DNA of 64,000 bases from CANMXU01 sp052030545 (GTDB taxonomy: Bacteria > Pseudomonadota > Gammaproteobacteria > Enterobacterales > Alteromonadaceae): NCBI RefSeq assembly GCF_052030545.1, contig NZ_JBPDIH010000006.1, positions 248,001 to 312,000 on the forward strand. The letters run 5' to 3'. The notes under the pieces are model-generated. The model was not told where the DNA came from and searched no databases. It saw nothing but the letters and a program-made list of their open reading frames with translations. The position numbers were made by a program, and so were the translations under genes. Within the stretch, counting starts at the first letter, position 1; the number at the start of each line of letters is the position of its first letter. This document shows positions 44,065 through 53,282 of this stretch, in pieces.

Positions 44065-45420
44065 ATGAAAAAAACACTTTTAGCAATCGCATTAACTAGC
44101 ACTATGTTATGTACACCACTTATGGCAGCAGACACAGCTCCGGTATCAGCATTTACTCAAGTGACTGCCGCAGCACAGCAAAACGATAACAAGCAACTCG
44201 CTCAGCTTGCTTATGAATATGCTTTTTCAATTGACGAAGCCTACAAGTACTTTTACGAAACCGTGGTAAAAGCAGACTACCCACTAAACCGTTTCCAAAA
44301 TTTACGTGTATTAGCTGACGATAAATACACTGCACACCCAACCATTAATAACGATACATTGCATTTAATGGGCTGGATGGACCTAGCAGCAGAGCCGGTG
44401 ATTATCACAGTTCCAGATCATGACGAAGGTCGCTACTGGTTGTTCCACACCATGAACATGCAGCACTTTACCGATTCAGCTTTTGGTTCACCAGATCGCG
44501 GTACCAAAGGCGGTATTTTCATGTATGCAGTAGAAGGTTGGGAAGGTGAAGTTCCCGCCAGTGTTGACGAAGTTATTTATGTAGAACACCCATTAGTTAA
44601 AATGATGGGCCGTATTATGGACATTGGTGGTGACGATTCAGCCACAGCGCAAAAACTAATGGACCAATGGTCTGTTCGTCCTTTATCGGCATTCTTAGGT
44701 CAAAAAGGTCCAAAAGCGGTTGAACGTAACTACCCAAATCCAGAAAACAGCAACTGGGTTGAGCGCACACAGTTTATTTTATCTGAAGGTACAATGGGTG
44801 ATCACGATGCAAAAATTCTTAGCAAATTTGCTAAAGCAGGCATCGATCTTACGAAAAAACAAAGCTTCACCAAGCAGCAGTTAGCAATGATTGAAACGGC
44901 ACGCAAAGACGGTTTTGAGCATATTAAAAATGCCGGCTTTGACGATTCACGTGATGTTTTAGGTACCCGTGAAGAAATGACTGCAGTACCAAGTTTTCAA
45001 CATGCATACGGCACACTAATGGGGCAATGGGGTTTACCTGCAGCGCACACCATGTACGCGGGTGATTTTTTCTCAGCTGATAAAAAGCCTTTAGATGGTA
45101 GCACCAACGACTACACAGTAACCTTTACTGCGCCGCCGGTAGAAAGTTTCTGGTCTTACACCGCCTACAGCGGTAAAACCCGCTTAATGGAAAAAAATGC
45201 CTTGAATCGTCACTCTCGTGGTGACCGTACGCTAACCCCAAATGAAGATGGTAGCTACACCATTTATATGAGCTCTGATACAAAAGGCCAAGAAAACAAC
45301 CCGAACTTCTTACCTATTCCAGATCATAGCTTTTACACTATATTGCGTATGTATACCCCGGGCGAAGAAGTTAGAACCGATAAGTGGAAAGCTACTGCCT
45401 TTACCCGTATTGCTAAGTAA
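44065..45420 (+). CDS. Exported DUF1254/DUF1214 domain protein
   Basis: A 451-residue exported protein with a signal peptide (cleavage after LMAA, about residue 22). The N-terminal half has DUF1254 sequence (YPLNRFQNLR, NNDTLHLMGWMDLAAEPV, VPDHDEGRYW). The C-terminal half has DUF1214 sequence (FTAPPVESFWSYTAYS, LTPNEDGSYTIYMSSD, NFLPIPDHSFYTILRMY). The biochemical role of this double-domain family is not established. It faces a TonB-dependent receptor across a shared promoter region and is closed by a strong terminator. Confidence 0.88.
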   Translation: MKKTLLAIALTSTMLCTPLMAADTAPVSAFTQVTAAAQQNDNKQLAQLAYEYAFSIDEAYKYFYETVVKADYPLNRFQNLRVLADDKYTAHPTINNDTLHLMGWMDLAAEPVIITVPDHDEGRYWLFHTMNMQHFTDSAFGSPDRGTKGGIFMYAVEGWEGEVPASVDEVIYVEHPLVKMMGRIMDIGGDDSATAQKLMDQWSVRPLSAFLGQKGPKAVERNYPNPENSNWVERTQFILSEGTMGDHDAKILSKFAKAGIDLTKKQSFTKQQLAMIETARKDGFEHIKNAGFDDSRDVLGTREEMTAVPSFQHAYGTLMGQWGLPAAHTMYAGDFFSADKKPLDGSTNDYTVTFTAPPVESFWSYTAYSGKTRLMEKNALNRHSRGDRTLTPNEDGSYTIYMSSDTKGQENNPNFLPIPDHSFYTILRMYTPGEEVRTDKWKATAFTRIAK

Positions 45421-45449
45421 TAATACTCTGCTGTAGCAATCACTACTTT

Positions 45450-45485
45450 AAACGGCCATCAGTTAATACTGATGGCCGTTTTTTT
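45450..45485 (+). terminator. Terminator of the DUF1254/DUF1214 gene
   Basis: A perfect 14-bp stem AAACGGCCATCAGT with ACTGATGGCCGTTT (45450-45481) has a 4-nt loop and is followed by a T run. It is the strongest hairpin in the region. Confidence 0.95.
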
Positions 45486-45573
45486 ATCTGCAAGCGGTCA
45501 CTCTTGGTTAAATAAAACTGTTATAGTAATAAGTATTGAACTTGCCAAACCGTTAAAACACTCACAAATTGCC

Positions 45574-46482
45574 ATGAATAGAATCGACTTAAACCTACTC
45601 TTAACCCTGCAAGTTTTATTAAAAGTTAAAAGTACTACCTTGGCGGCAGAAGAATTACACACAAGCCAATCTGCGGTTAGTCGCTCACTCGTCAGGTTAC
45701 GTGACATGATGGGCGATAAATTACTGGTTCGCAAAGGACAAAGCCTCGCTTTAACAGTAAAAGGTGAACAGTTAGCGCAAGAACTTCCTCAGCTGTTATC
45801 ACAGCTCAACAATCTCGTTGAAAATAAACCATTCGAGCCGACACAAAGCCAAGAGCGAATTACCATAGCGATGAATGCATCCATTGCAGAATGGGTGGTG
45901 CCCAGTTTTAGTCAATATTTGGCAGAACAAGCTCCCGGCATAGAACTGACCATTGAAGATTGGGACAGCTCAACGCCAAAAAACTTAGCACAAGGCGCTA
46001 TCCGCATGGGCTTAAATTACTTTCCATTGGAGCTGCCTAAAAGTTTTATTCAACACAAACTAGGGCAAGACAACTTTGTATTGGTATGTCGAAAAGATCA
46101 TCCGCTGAGCCAAGAAAAAATCATCACGGTGCAACACGTTCAACAATACGATTTAGCTGTGCATGTGATGAAAGACTGGAACGACGCAGCGCCAAAAGCT
46201 GAACAAGAGTTGTTAAAGCACAATATCGACATTAACGTAAAAATTCGCTGTAGCCACTTAAGTATTATTTTGCGTACCTTGCTTGAGTCTGACTTAATCT
46301 TTTTCAGCGCAAAACTGGCCGCACAGCAATTAGATGAGCGTTTTATTAGCATTCCATTTTCAACCGAAATAACCCAACCTAGCGGCGATATTGGTTTATT
46401 TTATGCCAATCACTATAGCAGTGACTCGATGACCATATGGCTAGAAAAATCACTTAAAAAAGTGATAAGAAATTACATGTAG
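45574..46482 (+). CDS. LysR-family transcriptional regulator
   Basis: A 302-residue regulator with an N-terminal winged helix (MNRIDLNLLLTLQVLL, LHTSQSAVSRSLVRLR) and a C-terminal periplasmic-binding-protein-like domain (about 90-300). I chose the ATG at 45574: the frame is open back to 45472, but that start lies inside a terminator. The neighbours (DUF1254 protein and TonB receptor module upstream) suggest it may control that module, but it is not divergent from any of these genes, so the target is uncertain. Confidence 0.9.
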   Translation: MNRIDLNLLLTLQVLLKVKSTTLAAEELHTSQSAVSRSLVRLRDMMGDKLLVRKGQSLALTVKGEQLAQELPQLLSQLNNLVENKPFEPTQSQERITIAMNASIAEWVVPSFSQYLAEQAPGIELTIEDWDSSTPKNLAQGAIRMGLNYFPLELPKSFIQHKLGQDNFVLVCRKDHPLSQEKIITVQHVQQYDLAVHVMKDWNDAAPKAEQELLKHNIDINVKIRCSHLSIILRTLLESDLIFFSAKLAAQQLDERFISIPFSTEITQPSGDIGLFYANHYSSDSMTIWLEKSLKKVIRNYM

Positions 46483-46693
46483 TTTGCTCTTCCGATTATA
46501 AAAACAGTTAAAGCTTCATACTTAAGGCAATGTCAGTATTTTTTACAGGTAATGTGCACTTGATGATGGTCAAGCAAGACTTAAAGATATAACTCCATAT
46601 AAAGTAAGGGAATATTTTTCACGGTATAAAATTTGCTTATATTACTGATTATAGTTGTAAATAATTAACGTCAACCAATCAAAGGAGCATAAC

Positions 46694-47590
46694 GTGGGTA
46701 TTTTAACCAAATTAAAAAGCGTCATTTTCTTTTTCATTGCCCTTCTGTGCTTTCAAACCAATGCAGGAAATTTTACCGTTGACGGCTGCTTTGAATGTGG
46801 TGATGAAGAAAACTACCAGTTAGGCTACGAAGTTTTATATAACTTTAACGGCGGTGGTTCCGGTTTAGGTGGTTTGTATTTTGGTGAAGATGACGACGGT
46901 CAATACCTATTTTTCAAAATGGCTGAAGAATATGTCGATACTACCTATGGTGCCAACTCAACCGATTACAGCCCAGAAAACCCCAATAACTTTAAAGAAC
47001 ATACTTTCAAAGATATTATTAAAAGTGACAACTTAGGGTTAAATCAATCACTAAGCTTTTTTGTTGATGGCATTGAAACCAAATTACAAATCGACCTACT
47101 TGCTTGTGTTGGTAGCTGTATCATTGAAGGTTCAGGTGATAACAAAACCTATTCCAACAGCAATACTTTTCAGTCTTCAGGTTTTGTTACCTCAGGTTTT
47201 GGCGATGCTGATGGCGTGGCAACTGGCAATACGTCTTTTATTGAGAATATAAAAACATCAATGGATTACAACGCTAGTATTGACGGTTTTAATACCGCTT
47301 CGTCTTTAGATTTGGGGACCGCCTACAACGGCAAATATTGGCAGTCGTACGTTGGTTATGAATTTATGTTTTCACCTAATACTTTTGACAGCTGGATAAG
47401 TCCAGATCATATTGTTTCCGAATTTTTAGCACTTGGTGAATCGCATGCTTCACCGCCAAGAGCAGATTTAGACGATACCACAGTTGGCGTTTGTACCGTA
47501 GGTTGTACCTCAGTACCTGAACCTTCAAGCTTTGCTTTATTGTTGATTGCCGCAGTCGCGTTAACTTCGACTAAGCGTAAAACTTCTTAA
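46694..47590 (+). CDS. PEP-CTERM sorting-domain protein
   Basis: A 298-residue exported protein. It has a signal peptide (cleavage near NAG, about residue 25), an acidic Gly/Asn-rich body and a C-terminal sorting signal: VPEPSSFALLLIAAVALT followed by a basic end (KRK). This signal is processed by the exosortase EpsH and the protein is linked to exopolysaccharide. Three paired-cysteine sites (CFEC, CVGSC, CTVGC) are visible. The start is GTG at 46694, with AAAGGAG 6 nt upstream. The neighbouring TPR gene resembles PrsT, a known partner of PEP-CTERM systems. Exosortase itself is not in the window. Confidence 0.85.
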   Translation: MGILTKLKSVIFFFIALLCFQTNAGNFTVDGCFECGDEENYQLGYEVLYNFNGGGSGLGGLYFGEDDDGQYLFFKMAEEYVDTTYGANSTDYSPENPNNFKEHTFKDIIKSDNLGLNQSLSFFVDGIETKLQIDLLACVGSCIIEGSGDNKTYSNSNTFQSSGFVTSGFGDADGVATGNTSFIENIKTSMDYNASIDGFNTASSLDLGTAYNGKYWQSYVGYEFMFSPNTFDSWISPDHIVSEFLALGESHASPPRADLDDTTVGVCTVGCTSVPEPSSFALLLIAAVALTSTKRKTS

Positions 47591-47602
47591 CCCCCATATT
47601 TG

Positions 47603-47642
47603 CAATAGGTTATTGCATATGCATGCAGTAACCTATTGTTTA
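47603..47642 (+). terminator. Terminator between the PEP-CTERM and TPR genes
   Basis: A 15-bp near-perfect stem (47603-47617 with 47624-47638, one wobble) closes a 6-nt loop and is followed by TTT. It separates the two genes, so the TPR gene probably has its own promoter. Confidence 0.85.
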
Positions 47643-47693
47643 CCCACCTTAAAAAATACCTGTTATGCTTAGCTCATACGCTAAACAAATATT

Positions 47694-50498
47694 GTGAATG
47701 TTACTTCTATGTTTATAAAACTATTTTCACTATGCTTTTTGCTTGCGATTAACTTTGCTACACAAGCAACACAGGCTAGCACGAATTATGAAAAAGCATT
47801 GGCCAGTTACCAAGAAGAAAATTACGCCGATGCCGTTATACATCTAAAAAATGTTTTTAAAGAAGAGCCCAACTATTTACCTGCGCATATTATGTATGCA
47901 GAAATGCTATTAGACTTTTACAATGGCGCTGCCGCAGAAATTGCCCTTAACAAAGCTAAAGACTTAGGCGGCGACTTAAATATCATTCACCCGTTATTAG
48001 CCGAATCACTGTTGTTGCAACAAAAATTTGATCAAGCATTGTTATTAACAATGCCCGGTCAACGTCCCAAATCAATCGAAGCTAAACTTGCTTACCTTAG
48101 AGGACAAGCTTATCTTGGCCTGAAAAAGTTTGTTCCCGCAGAAGAAAGTTTTGACTACGCCCTTAAGCTTTTCCCTAATGACAACTACTCTTTGCTAGGA
48201 AAAGCCCAGGTATTTATGGCGCATAAGCTCTATAAAAAAGCAGAGCCGTATGCTGAAAAGGCACTTCAAGGTTATCGGGTACCCAAAAATGCATGGATAG
48301 TTAGAGCTAAGCTTTATCAACAAAATAACGATAATCAACAAGCACTTAATACATTAAATGCAGCTTTAGCCCATGATGCTGACAATTTATCTGCCCGTTT
48401 TGCTAAAGCTGAAATTTTATTGGCGCAATCAGAATATGACCTAGCCGAGGCCGAACTAAACATAGTGATTGATAAAGCACCGCGCGAGCCACAAGTTAAT
48501 TTTTTACGCGCAGTGTTATCAGCAAAAATTGGACAACCACTACAGGCGCAAGCATCAAGCAATACGGTGATTGATATATTACAAAGCTTGCCTGAGCAAA
48601 TGATGCGTGACAGCCCGCGTTATTTATATATTGGTGCTTATTTAAAATTCCAACAAGGTAACTATGAAGAAGCAAGAAGCTATCTTACGCAATATCTAGC
48701 AATCGCGCCAAATTTCCGCGCGTCATTAATGTTAGCCAGCATTGAGCTTAGCCTAAAAGAATACCCTCAGGCACACTATCTGCTAAAACGCATTAATCGT
48801 GAATATCCCGACAATATTGATGTCCTGATTTTGTTAGGTCGCGCAAGTATGTTGGTTGGCAATCACGTCGAAGCTCAACGACATTTATTATCAGCTTTAA
48901 AACTTAACCCTAATTCTGCTGAAGCGCTAGTGCAATACGCGCAATCGTATATCAATCAGTTCAAGTATCATCAAGCCTTAGATGTATTGGCAAAAGTTGA
49001 ACAGGCATATCCGACACATCCTAATTTATTGTTAATGAAAAATAAGTGTTATTTAGCATTAAGTAAATATGAGCAAGCACTCACAACAACCGAGCAACTG
49101 ATTGAGGCCAATGGTGATAATATTGCTTTTCTTCTACTACATAGCGAGAATCTAATTACCGTTGAAAAGTTCAATCAAGCCAAACAGGTACTCAAAAAAA
49201 TATTAACCAAGCAGCCCAGTGCGCTTGGGCCTAAAATTTTACTCACCAACATTTTACTTTCAGAAACAAGCTCAGAATTAGCATTAAATGAACTGCAAAA
49301 ACTAAATGATGAATATAAAAATTCAAAAGACGTCATGGTCGCCATTGCTAATGTTTATCAGCAATCTCAAGATTATGATGCCGTCGTTTTTTGGCTAGAA
49401 AAAGCACATGCAATAGCAAGTAAAGATCCTGATATCTTGTTTGAGTTAGATAAGGCCTACCGTAAACTCGGCCAGATGGATAAAATGCAAACCAAGCTCG
49501 AATCCAGTATCGCAGGCAGCCCTATAGCCGAAGAGCATCAGCTACTTGCTGGTATTTATTTAGCGAATCGTAATTATAATGCGGCTATTGAACAGTATAA
49601 CCGTTATATAGAGCTTTCAGCAGACCGAGGTAGGGCCTTTGTTTTACTTGCCAACGCGCAATCCATGGCAAGTCAATACAACATCGCAATCTCTAGTTTA
49701 CGCAAGGCATTAGCTTGGAATGATGACCTGATTAATGCCAATATCGCCTTAGTAAAGCTCCTGCTTAAAACCAAGCAAATAAAAGCAGCTCAAATACAAA
49801 TAGACATAATAAAAACGAAAAGTGCCGGACTTGCGGTGAGCGATTTGCTGCAAGGAGACTTACATTATAACCAAGGTAACTATTCACTAGCGGTAACAAG
49901 TTACGTAAAAGCTCATCAACTTTCACCGTCAGATCAAAGCACACTGAGTTTATATCGCAGCTATAAAAAATTAAATCAATTGCCACTAGCTGAACAAGCT
50001 CTTGAAGCTAGGCTACACAGTAACAAGCACAAAGATCTCAAAGTAGTTTTAGCATTAGCTGATATTTACAATCAACAACAAGCCTATGTAAAAGCGATTA
50101 AGCTTTATAAAGACCAGTTAGCCACATTTCCAGATTCAGCGGTTTTACTGAATAACCTTGCCAATACTTTATTAGACAACAACAGCTACGATGAAGCCTT
50201 AATTTACGCAAACAAAGCTTATCAACTGCTACCAAATAACCTACAAGTACTCGATACATTAGCTTGGACAAACCTAAAACTCGAGCAACCAGAAGAAGCA
50301 TTAGCATTATTAAGAAAAGCACAAGCGATTGAGTTCAATAACAACATGATCAAGTATCATCTTGCCCTGGCATTAAAAATGCTCGGTCGGGACAAGGCAG
50401 CACAAAATACACTCATTGAAGCAATTGAAAGCGTTGATTTCTTTGAGCACAGAGAAGAAGCCAAACAGTTATTAAATGAATGGATGCGACAAGCTTAA
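47694..50498 (+). CDS. Exported TPR-repeat protein, PrsT-like (PEP-CTERM system)
   Basis: A 934-residue protein made almost entirely of tetratricopeptide repeats (for example YEKALASYQEENYADAVIHL, AEYALKLNPNSAEAL-like units, DEALIYANKAYQLLPNNLQ) after a signal peptide ending about residue 30. Length and repeats match the PrsT protein associated with PEP-CTERM/exosortase loci, and a PEP-CTERM protein gene is just upstream. PrsT is usually a lipoprotein; here no lipobox Cys follows the hydrophobic core. The start is GTG at 47694; an ATG at 47709 is as likely. A general TPR scaffold is the alternative. Confidence 0.7.
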   Translation: MNVTSMFIKLFSLCFLLAINFATQATQASTNYEKALASYQEENYADAVIHLKNVFKEEPNYLPAHIMYAEMLLDFYNGAAAEIALNKAKDLGGDLNIIHPLLAESLLLQQKFDQALLLTMPGQRPKSIEAKLAYLRGQAYLGLKKFVPAEESFDYALKLFPNDNYSLLGKAQVFMAHKLYKKAEPYAEKALQGYRVPKNAWIVRAKLYQQNNDNQQALNTLNAALAHDADNLSARFAKAEILLAQSEYDLAEAELNIVIDKAPREPQVNFLRAVLSAKIGQPLQAQASSNTVIDILQSLPEQMMRDSPRYLYIGAYLKFQQGNYEEARSYLTQYLAIAPNFRASLMLASIELSLKEYPQAHYLLKRINREYPDNIDVLILLGRASMLVGNHVEAQRHLLSALKLNPNSAEALVQYAQSYINQFKYHQALDVLAKVEQAYPTHPNLLLMKNKCYLALSKYEQALTTTEQLIEANGDNIAFLLLHSENLITVEKFNQAKQVLKKILTKQPSALGPKILLTNILLSETSSELALNELQKLNDEYKNSKDVMVAIANVYQQSQDYDAVVFWLEKAHAIASKDPDILFELDKAYRKLGQMDKMQTKLESSIAGSPIAEEHQLLAGIYLANRNYNAAIEQYNRYIELSADRGRAFVLLANAQSMASQYNIAISSLRKALAWNDDLINANIALVKLLLKTKQIKAAQIQIDIIKTKSAGLAVSDLLQGDLHYNQGNYSLAVTSYVKAHQLSPSDQSTLSLYRSYKKLNQLPLAEQALEARLHSNKHKDLKVVLALADIYNQQQAYVKAIKLYKDQLATFPDSAVLLNNLANTLLDNNSYDEALIYANKAYQLLPNNLQVLDTLAWTNLKLEQPEEALALLRKAQAIEFNNNMIKYHLALALKMLGRDKAAQNTLIEAIESVDFFEHREEAKQLLNEWMRQA

Positions 50499-50556
50499 TG
50501 CAATGTGGCAGACATACTTCATTACAATTACATATTCGTAATTAGATAAAAAAATG

Positions 50557-50645
50557 CCCTTATACCTTGAGAAAACGCTATTTATTACCTAGGGTAAATA
50601 GCAACTTGCCACTAAACAAACAACTACAGGCAAGGTATAAGGGAG
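50557..50645 (+). promoter_or_regulatory. 5' leader structure that hides the ribosome site of the TonB receptor gene
   Basis: A perfect 13-bp inverted repeat, CCCTTATACCTTG (50557-50569) and CAAGGTATAAGGG (50631-50643), includes the GGG of the Shine-Dalgarno (GGGAG, 50641-50645). The 61-nt loop contains a nested hairpin GCTATTTA/TAAATAGC (50577-50602). A competing 6-bp pair, CTTGCC (50605-50610) with GGCAAG (50629-50634), overlaps the 3' arm, so the two folds exclude each other. Confidence 0.55.
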
Positions 50646-50650
50646 ACAAC

Positions 50651-53098
50651 ATGAATAAACTATTTCAAATAGCACCTGTTGCTATTGCTATTAGTACTGC
50701 TTTCACAGGCGTATCTGCCAATGCTCAAATCGCCGATACCGCTAAAGACACTGAAATTGAACGCATTATTACTGTCGGCACTCGATTGCCAAACCGAACC
50801 ATGGCAGACAGCCCAGCCCCCGTTGATATTATTTCAGCAGAAGCGATACAAAGCTCAGGGGCAACTAGCACCCCTGATATGCTACGAAAATTAGCCCCTT
50901 CATTTAACATGAACAATACCACTACCTCTGACGGCCAAGATTTAATGCGCCCAGCAACACTGCGAAGTTTAGGGCCTGATCAAGTATTAGTACTGATTAA
51001 CGGTAAACGCCGCCATCAACAAGCGGTAGTTGCGGTGCAAGAAAACGTTGGCCGTGGTAGCGCAGGTACAGATTTAAGCTCTATTCCGATGACGGCAATT
51101 TCACACATTGAAATTTTACGTGATGGCGCAGCCGCGCAATACGGCTCTGACGCTATTGCCGGTGTTATTAATATTGTTTTAAAAGACAGTGAAGGCGGCA
51201 ACGCGTGGGCACAATATGGCGAAACCTTAGAAGGTGACGGCGAAAAATTTCAAGTGGGTGCCAACTACGGTTTTCAAATAGGTGACGATGCCACCTTAAA
51301 CTTAACCTTTGAATATGCAGATAATGGCCAAATGAACCGCGCCGCTGAAACTACTTGGTTTGGCGCCATTGACGAGCCAAAACAATTATTATTAGTCGGT
51401 GAAGCCGAAACCGAAATGACCAGTGTTTGGGCGAATTTTTCTTATGATATTGGTGATGACAGTGAACTTTATGCTTTTGGTGGTATTACTCAAAAAGAAG
51501 GTGAGTCTTTAGGTTTTTTCCGTGGCCCTGGTGACGATCGTATTTGGAGCCAGCTTCATCCTGAAGGTGTCACCCCCGCCTTAGGCTCAAAAAGTGAAGA
51601 TACCTCATTAGCCGTTGGTTACCGCACAGAAATCAATGATTGGGAAATCGATGCCAGCGTAGTCACCGGTGAAAACCGCTTTGAATTTAGCAATTTAGAC
51701 TCAGTTAATGCCAGTTATGGCCCTGATAGCCCAACCAGTGCTTATGATGGCGCGTTAGTTTTCTCTCAAACCACTTTTAATGTTGACGCGGTCACCTATG
51801 TTGATTTCGGTTTTTATGTTGAAACCTCAATCGCCATTGGCATGGAATATCGCATTGACGGCTATAAACAAGAAGCCGGTGATGATGTTTCATGGGCGCG
51901 TGGTGATACTTTATGTGGTGAAAGCTCAAACCCAACGGGCGACCCTTCAGTTGTTGACTGTTTACCAGCTGAGCGAACTACACCGGGTATGCAAGGTTTT
52001 CAGGGTTATAGCCCTGCCATGGAAATTGATACCGACCGCAACAGTTTTGCCCTTTACTTAGACTCAGAATCAAGTGTCACTGAAGATTGGATTGTTGCCG
52101 CAGCTGTACGTTATGAAGATTATGACGATTTTGGCAGCACCACCATTGGTAAGCTTTCAACCCATTATACTTTTAACGACAATTTTGCCATGCGAGCTAC
52201 CGCATCAACAGGTTACCGCGCGCCGGGTATGCAACAGGCAAACTTCACCCAACGCTCAATTTCTTTAGATAATGGTGAACTGGCAGATTTAGTGACTTTA
52301 CGCCCGCATGAAGACTTAGCCCAAGAGCTAGGTTTTAAAGAGCTAGAAGAAGAAACCTCAACTAACTTTTCTGTCGGTTTTGTATTAACTTTAGATAACT
52401 TTAATTCCACCTTAGATATTTACCAAATCGATATAGATGATCGCATTGTTTATTCAGGCAATATTCAAGAAGGTATTAACGATGACATCGATGCGTTTTT
52501 TGCTAAATATTCTGGCCCAGGAGAAGAGCTTGATGGTGTAAAAAATGTCTCGTTATTTACCAACGCCATTGACACAGAAACCTTTGGTATCGATTGGGTT
52601 AACCAATATACACAAGCGCTTTCTAACAGCGCCAAAATCACTTACGAGTTAACTTACCACCATAACGATACCGAAGTAAGCGGTTTAAACACCTCATCAA
52701 GCATAGTGCCTGATAGCGTAGTATTTGATCACCCACAAACTTTGTTGGTTGAAAAAGCCCAGCCACAAGACCGAGCTAGTGCCTCAGTGATGTACGACCG
52801 AGATGCTTGGTTGATGACCGCCCGAGCCACTTATTACGGTGAGGTTTCTAGTGCATCATACGGGACTGATGAAAATACTTGGGGCGCAAAAACCTTGTTT
52901 GATGTCACTGCGCAATGGGCAATTACTGATGAAGTCACCCTTAGCGGTGGGGTATTAAACTTAACGGATGAGTACCCTGATGAATGGGGCGAAAATGGTT
53001 CTTTCTTTCCAGCTCTAGGTTTTACTTACGGCTGGACCAGCTTCCCATTCTCCCTTTCGGGACGAGAATACTACGCCCGTATTTCATATAACTTTTAA
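50651..53098 (+). CDS. TonB-dependent outer-membrane receptor
   Basis: An 815-residue receptor from the ATG at 50651 (AAGGGAG ribosome site). It has a signal peptide (cleavage near ANA, about residue 25), a plug domain beginning VGTRLPNRTMADSPAPVDIIS, with LRSLGPDQVLVLINGKRRH and EILRDGAAAQYGSDAIAGVI, and a barrel ending ARISYNF. The plug resembles ferric/metal or small-molecule receptors of Alteromonadales; the ligand is unknown. The upstream leader suggests translational control. A 7-bp tandem repeat and a terminator follow. A longer frame (from TTG 50567) is rejected because it lacks a ribosome site. Confidence 0.92.
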   Translation: MNKLFQIAPVAIAISTAFTGVSANAQIADTAKDTEIERIITVGTRLPNRTMADSPAPVDIISAEAIQSSGATSTPDMLRKLAPSFNMNNTTTSDGQDLMRPATLRSLGPDQVLVLINGKRRHQQAVVAVQENVGRGSAGTDLSSIPMTAISHIEILRDGAAAQYGSDAIAGVINIVLKDSEGGNAWAQYGETLEGDGEKFQVGANYGFQIGDDATLNLTFEYADNGQMNRAAETTWFGAIDEPKQLLLVGEAETEMTSVWANFSYDIGDDSELYAFGGITQKEGESLGFFRGPGDDRIWSQLHPEGVTPALGSKSEDTSLAVGYRTEINDWEIDASVVTGENRFEFSNLDSVNASYGPDSPTSAYDGALVFSQTTFNVDAVTYVDFGFYVETSIAIGMEYRIDGYKQEAGDDVSWARGDTLCGESSNPTGDPSVVDCLPAERTTPGMQGFQGYSPAMEIDTDRNSFALYLDSESSVTEDWIVAAAVRYEDYDDFGSTTIGKLSTHYTFNDNFAMRATASTGYRAPGMQQANFTQRSISLDNGELADLVTLRPHEDLAQELGFKELEEETSTNFSVGFVLTLDNFNSTLDIYQIDIDDRIVYSGNIQEGINDDIDAFFAKYSGPGEELDGVKNVSLFTNAIDTETFGIDWVNQYTQALSNSAKITYELTYHHNDTEVSGLNTSSSIVPDSVVFDHPQTLLVEKAQPQDRASASVMYDRDAWLMTARATYYGEVSSASYGTDENTWGAKTLFDVTAQWAITDEVTLSGGVLNLTDEYPDEWGENGSFFPALGFTYGWTSFPFSLSGREYYARISYNF

Positions 53099-53100
53099 TC

Positions 53101-53149
53101 GTTAATGGTTAATGGTTAATGGTTAATGGTTAATGGTTAATGGTTAATA
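53101..53149. repeat. Tandem 7-bp repeat, seven units
   Basis: GTTAATG occurs seven times in a row (the last ends in A), starting 2 bp after the receptor stop codon. It is outside coding sequence, so length changes cannot shift a reading frame, but they could change the distance to the terminator at 53155. Confidence 0.92.
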
Positions 53150-53154
53150 TGAGC

Positions 53155-53187
53155 TAAGGCACTATTATTTAATAGTGCCTTATTTTT
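53155..53187 (+). terminator. Terminator of the TonB receptor gene
   Basis: TAAGGCACTATT (53155-53166) pairs with AATAGTGCCTTA (53171-53182), a 12-bp stem with a 4-nt loop, followed by TTTTT. Confidence 0.93.
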
Positions 53188-53215
53188 GCCCACTACGTTC
53201 TGTACGCACACATAA

Positions 53216-53282
53216 CTTTAAGCTGTTAGACTTTAAGGGCTTATGCTTTAAGAACTTAGGTTTTAAGACCTTATGCGTTAAG
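53216..53282. repeat. Imperfect 15-bp tandem repeat overlapping a stop codon
   Basis: About four units of 15 bp (53216, 53231, 53246, 53261, and a partial at 53276) share TTTAAG at the start. The stop codon of the minus-strand hydrolase (53271-53273) lies in the last unit, so expansion could alter the C-terminus. Confidence 0.75.

Noticed and set aside
45472..45573. Longer start for the LysR gene
   Set aside because: The upstream start lies inside the terminator of the preceding gene. The conserved MNRIDLNLL begins at 45574.
50557..50645. TPP-like or other known riboswitch
   Set aside because: I looked for the TPP, cobalamin and glycine signature segments and found none. The structure is reported as an unknown leader instead.
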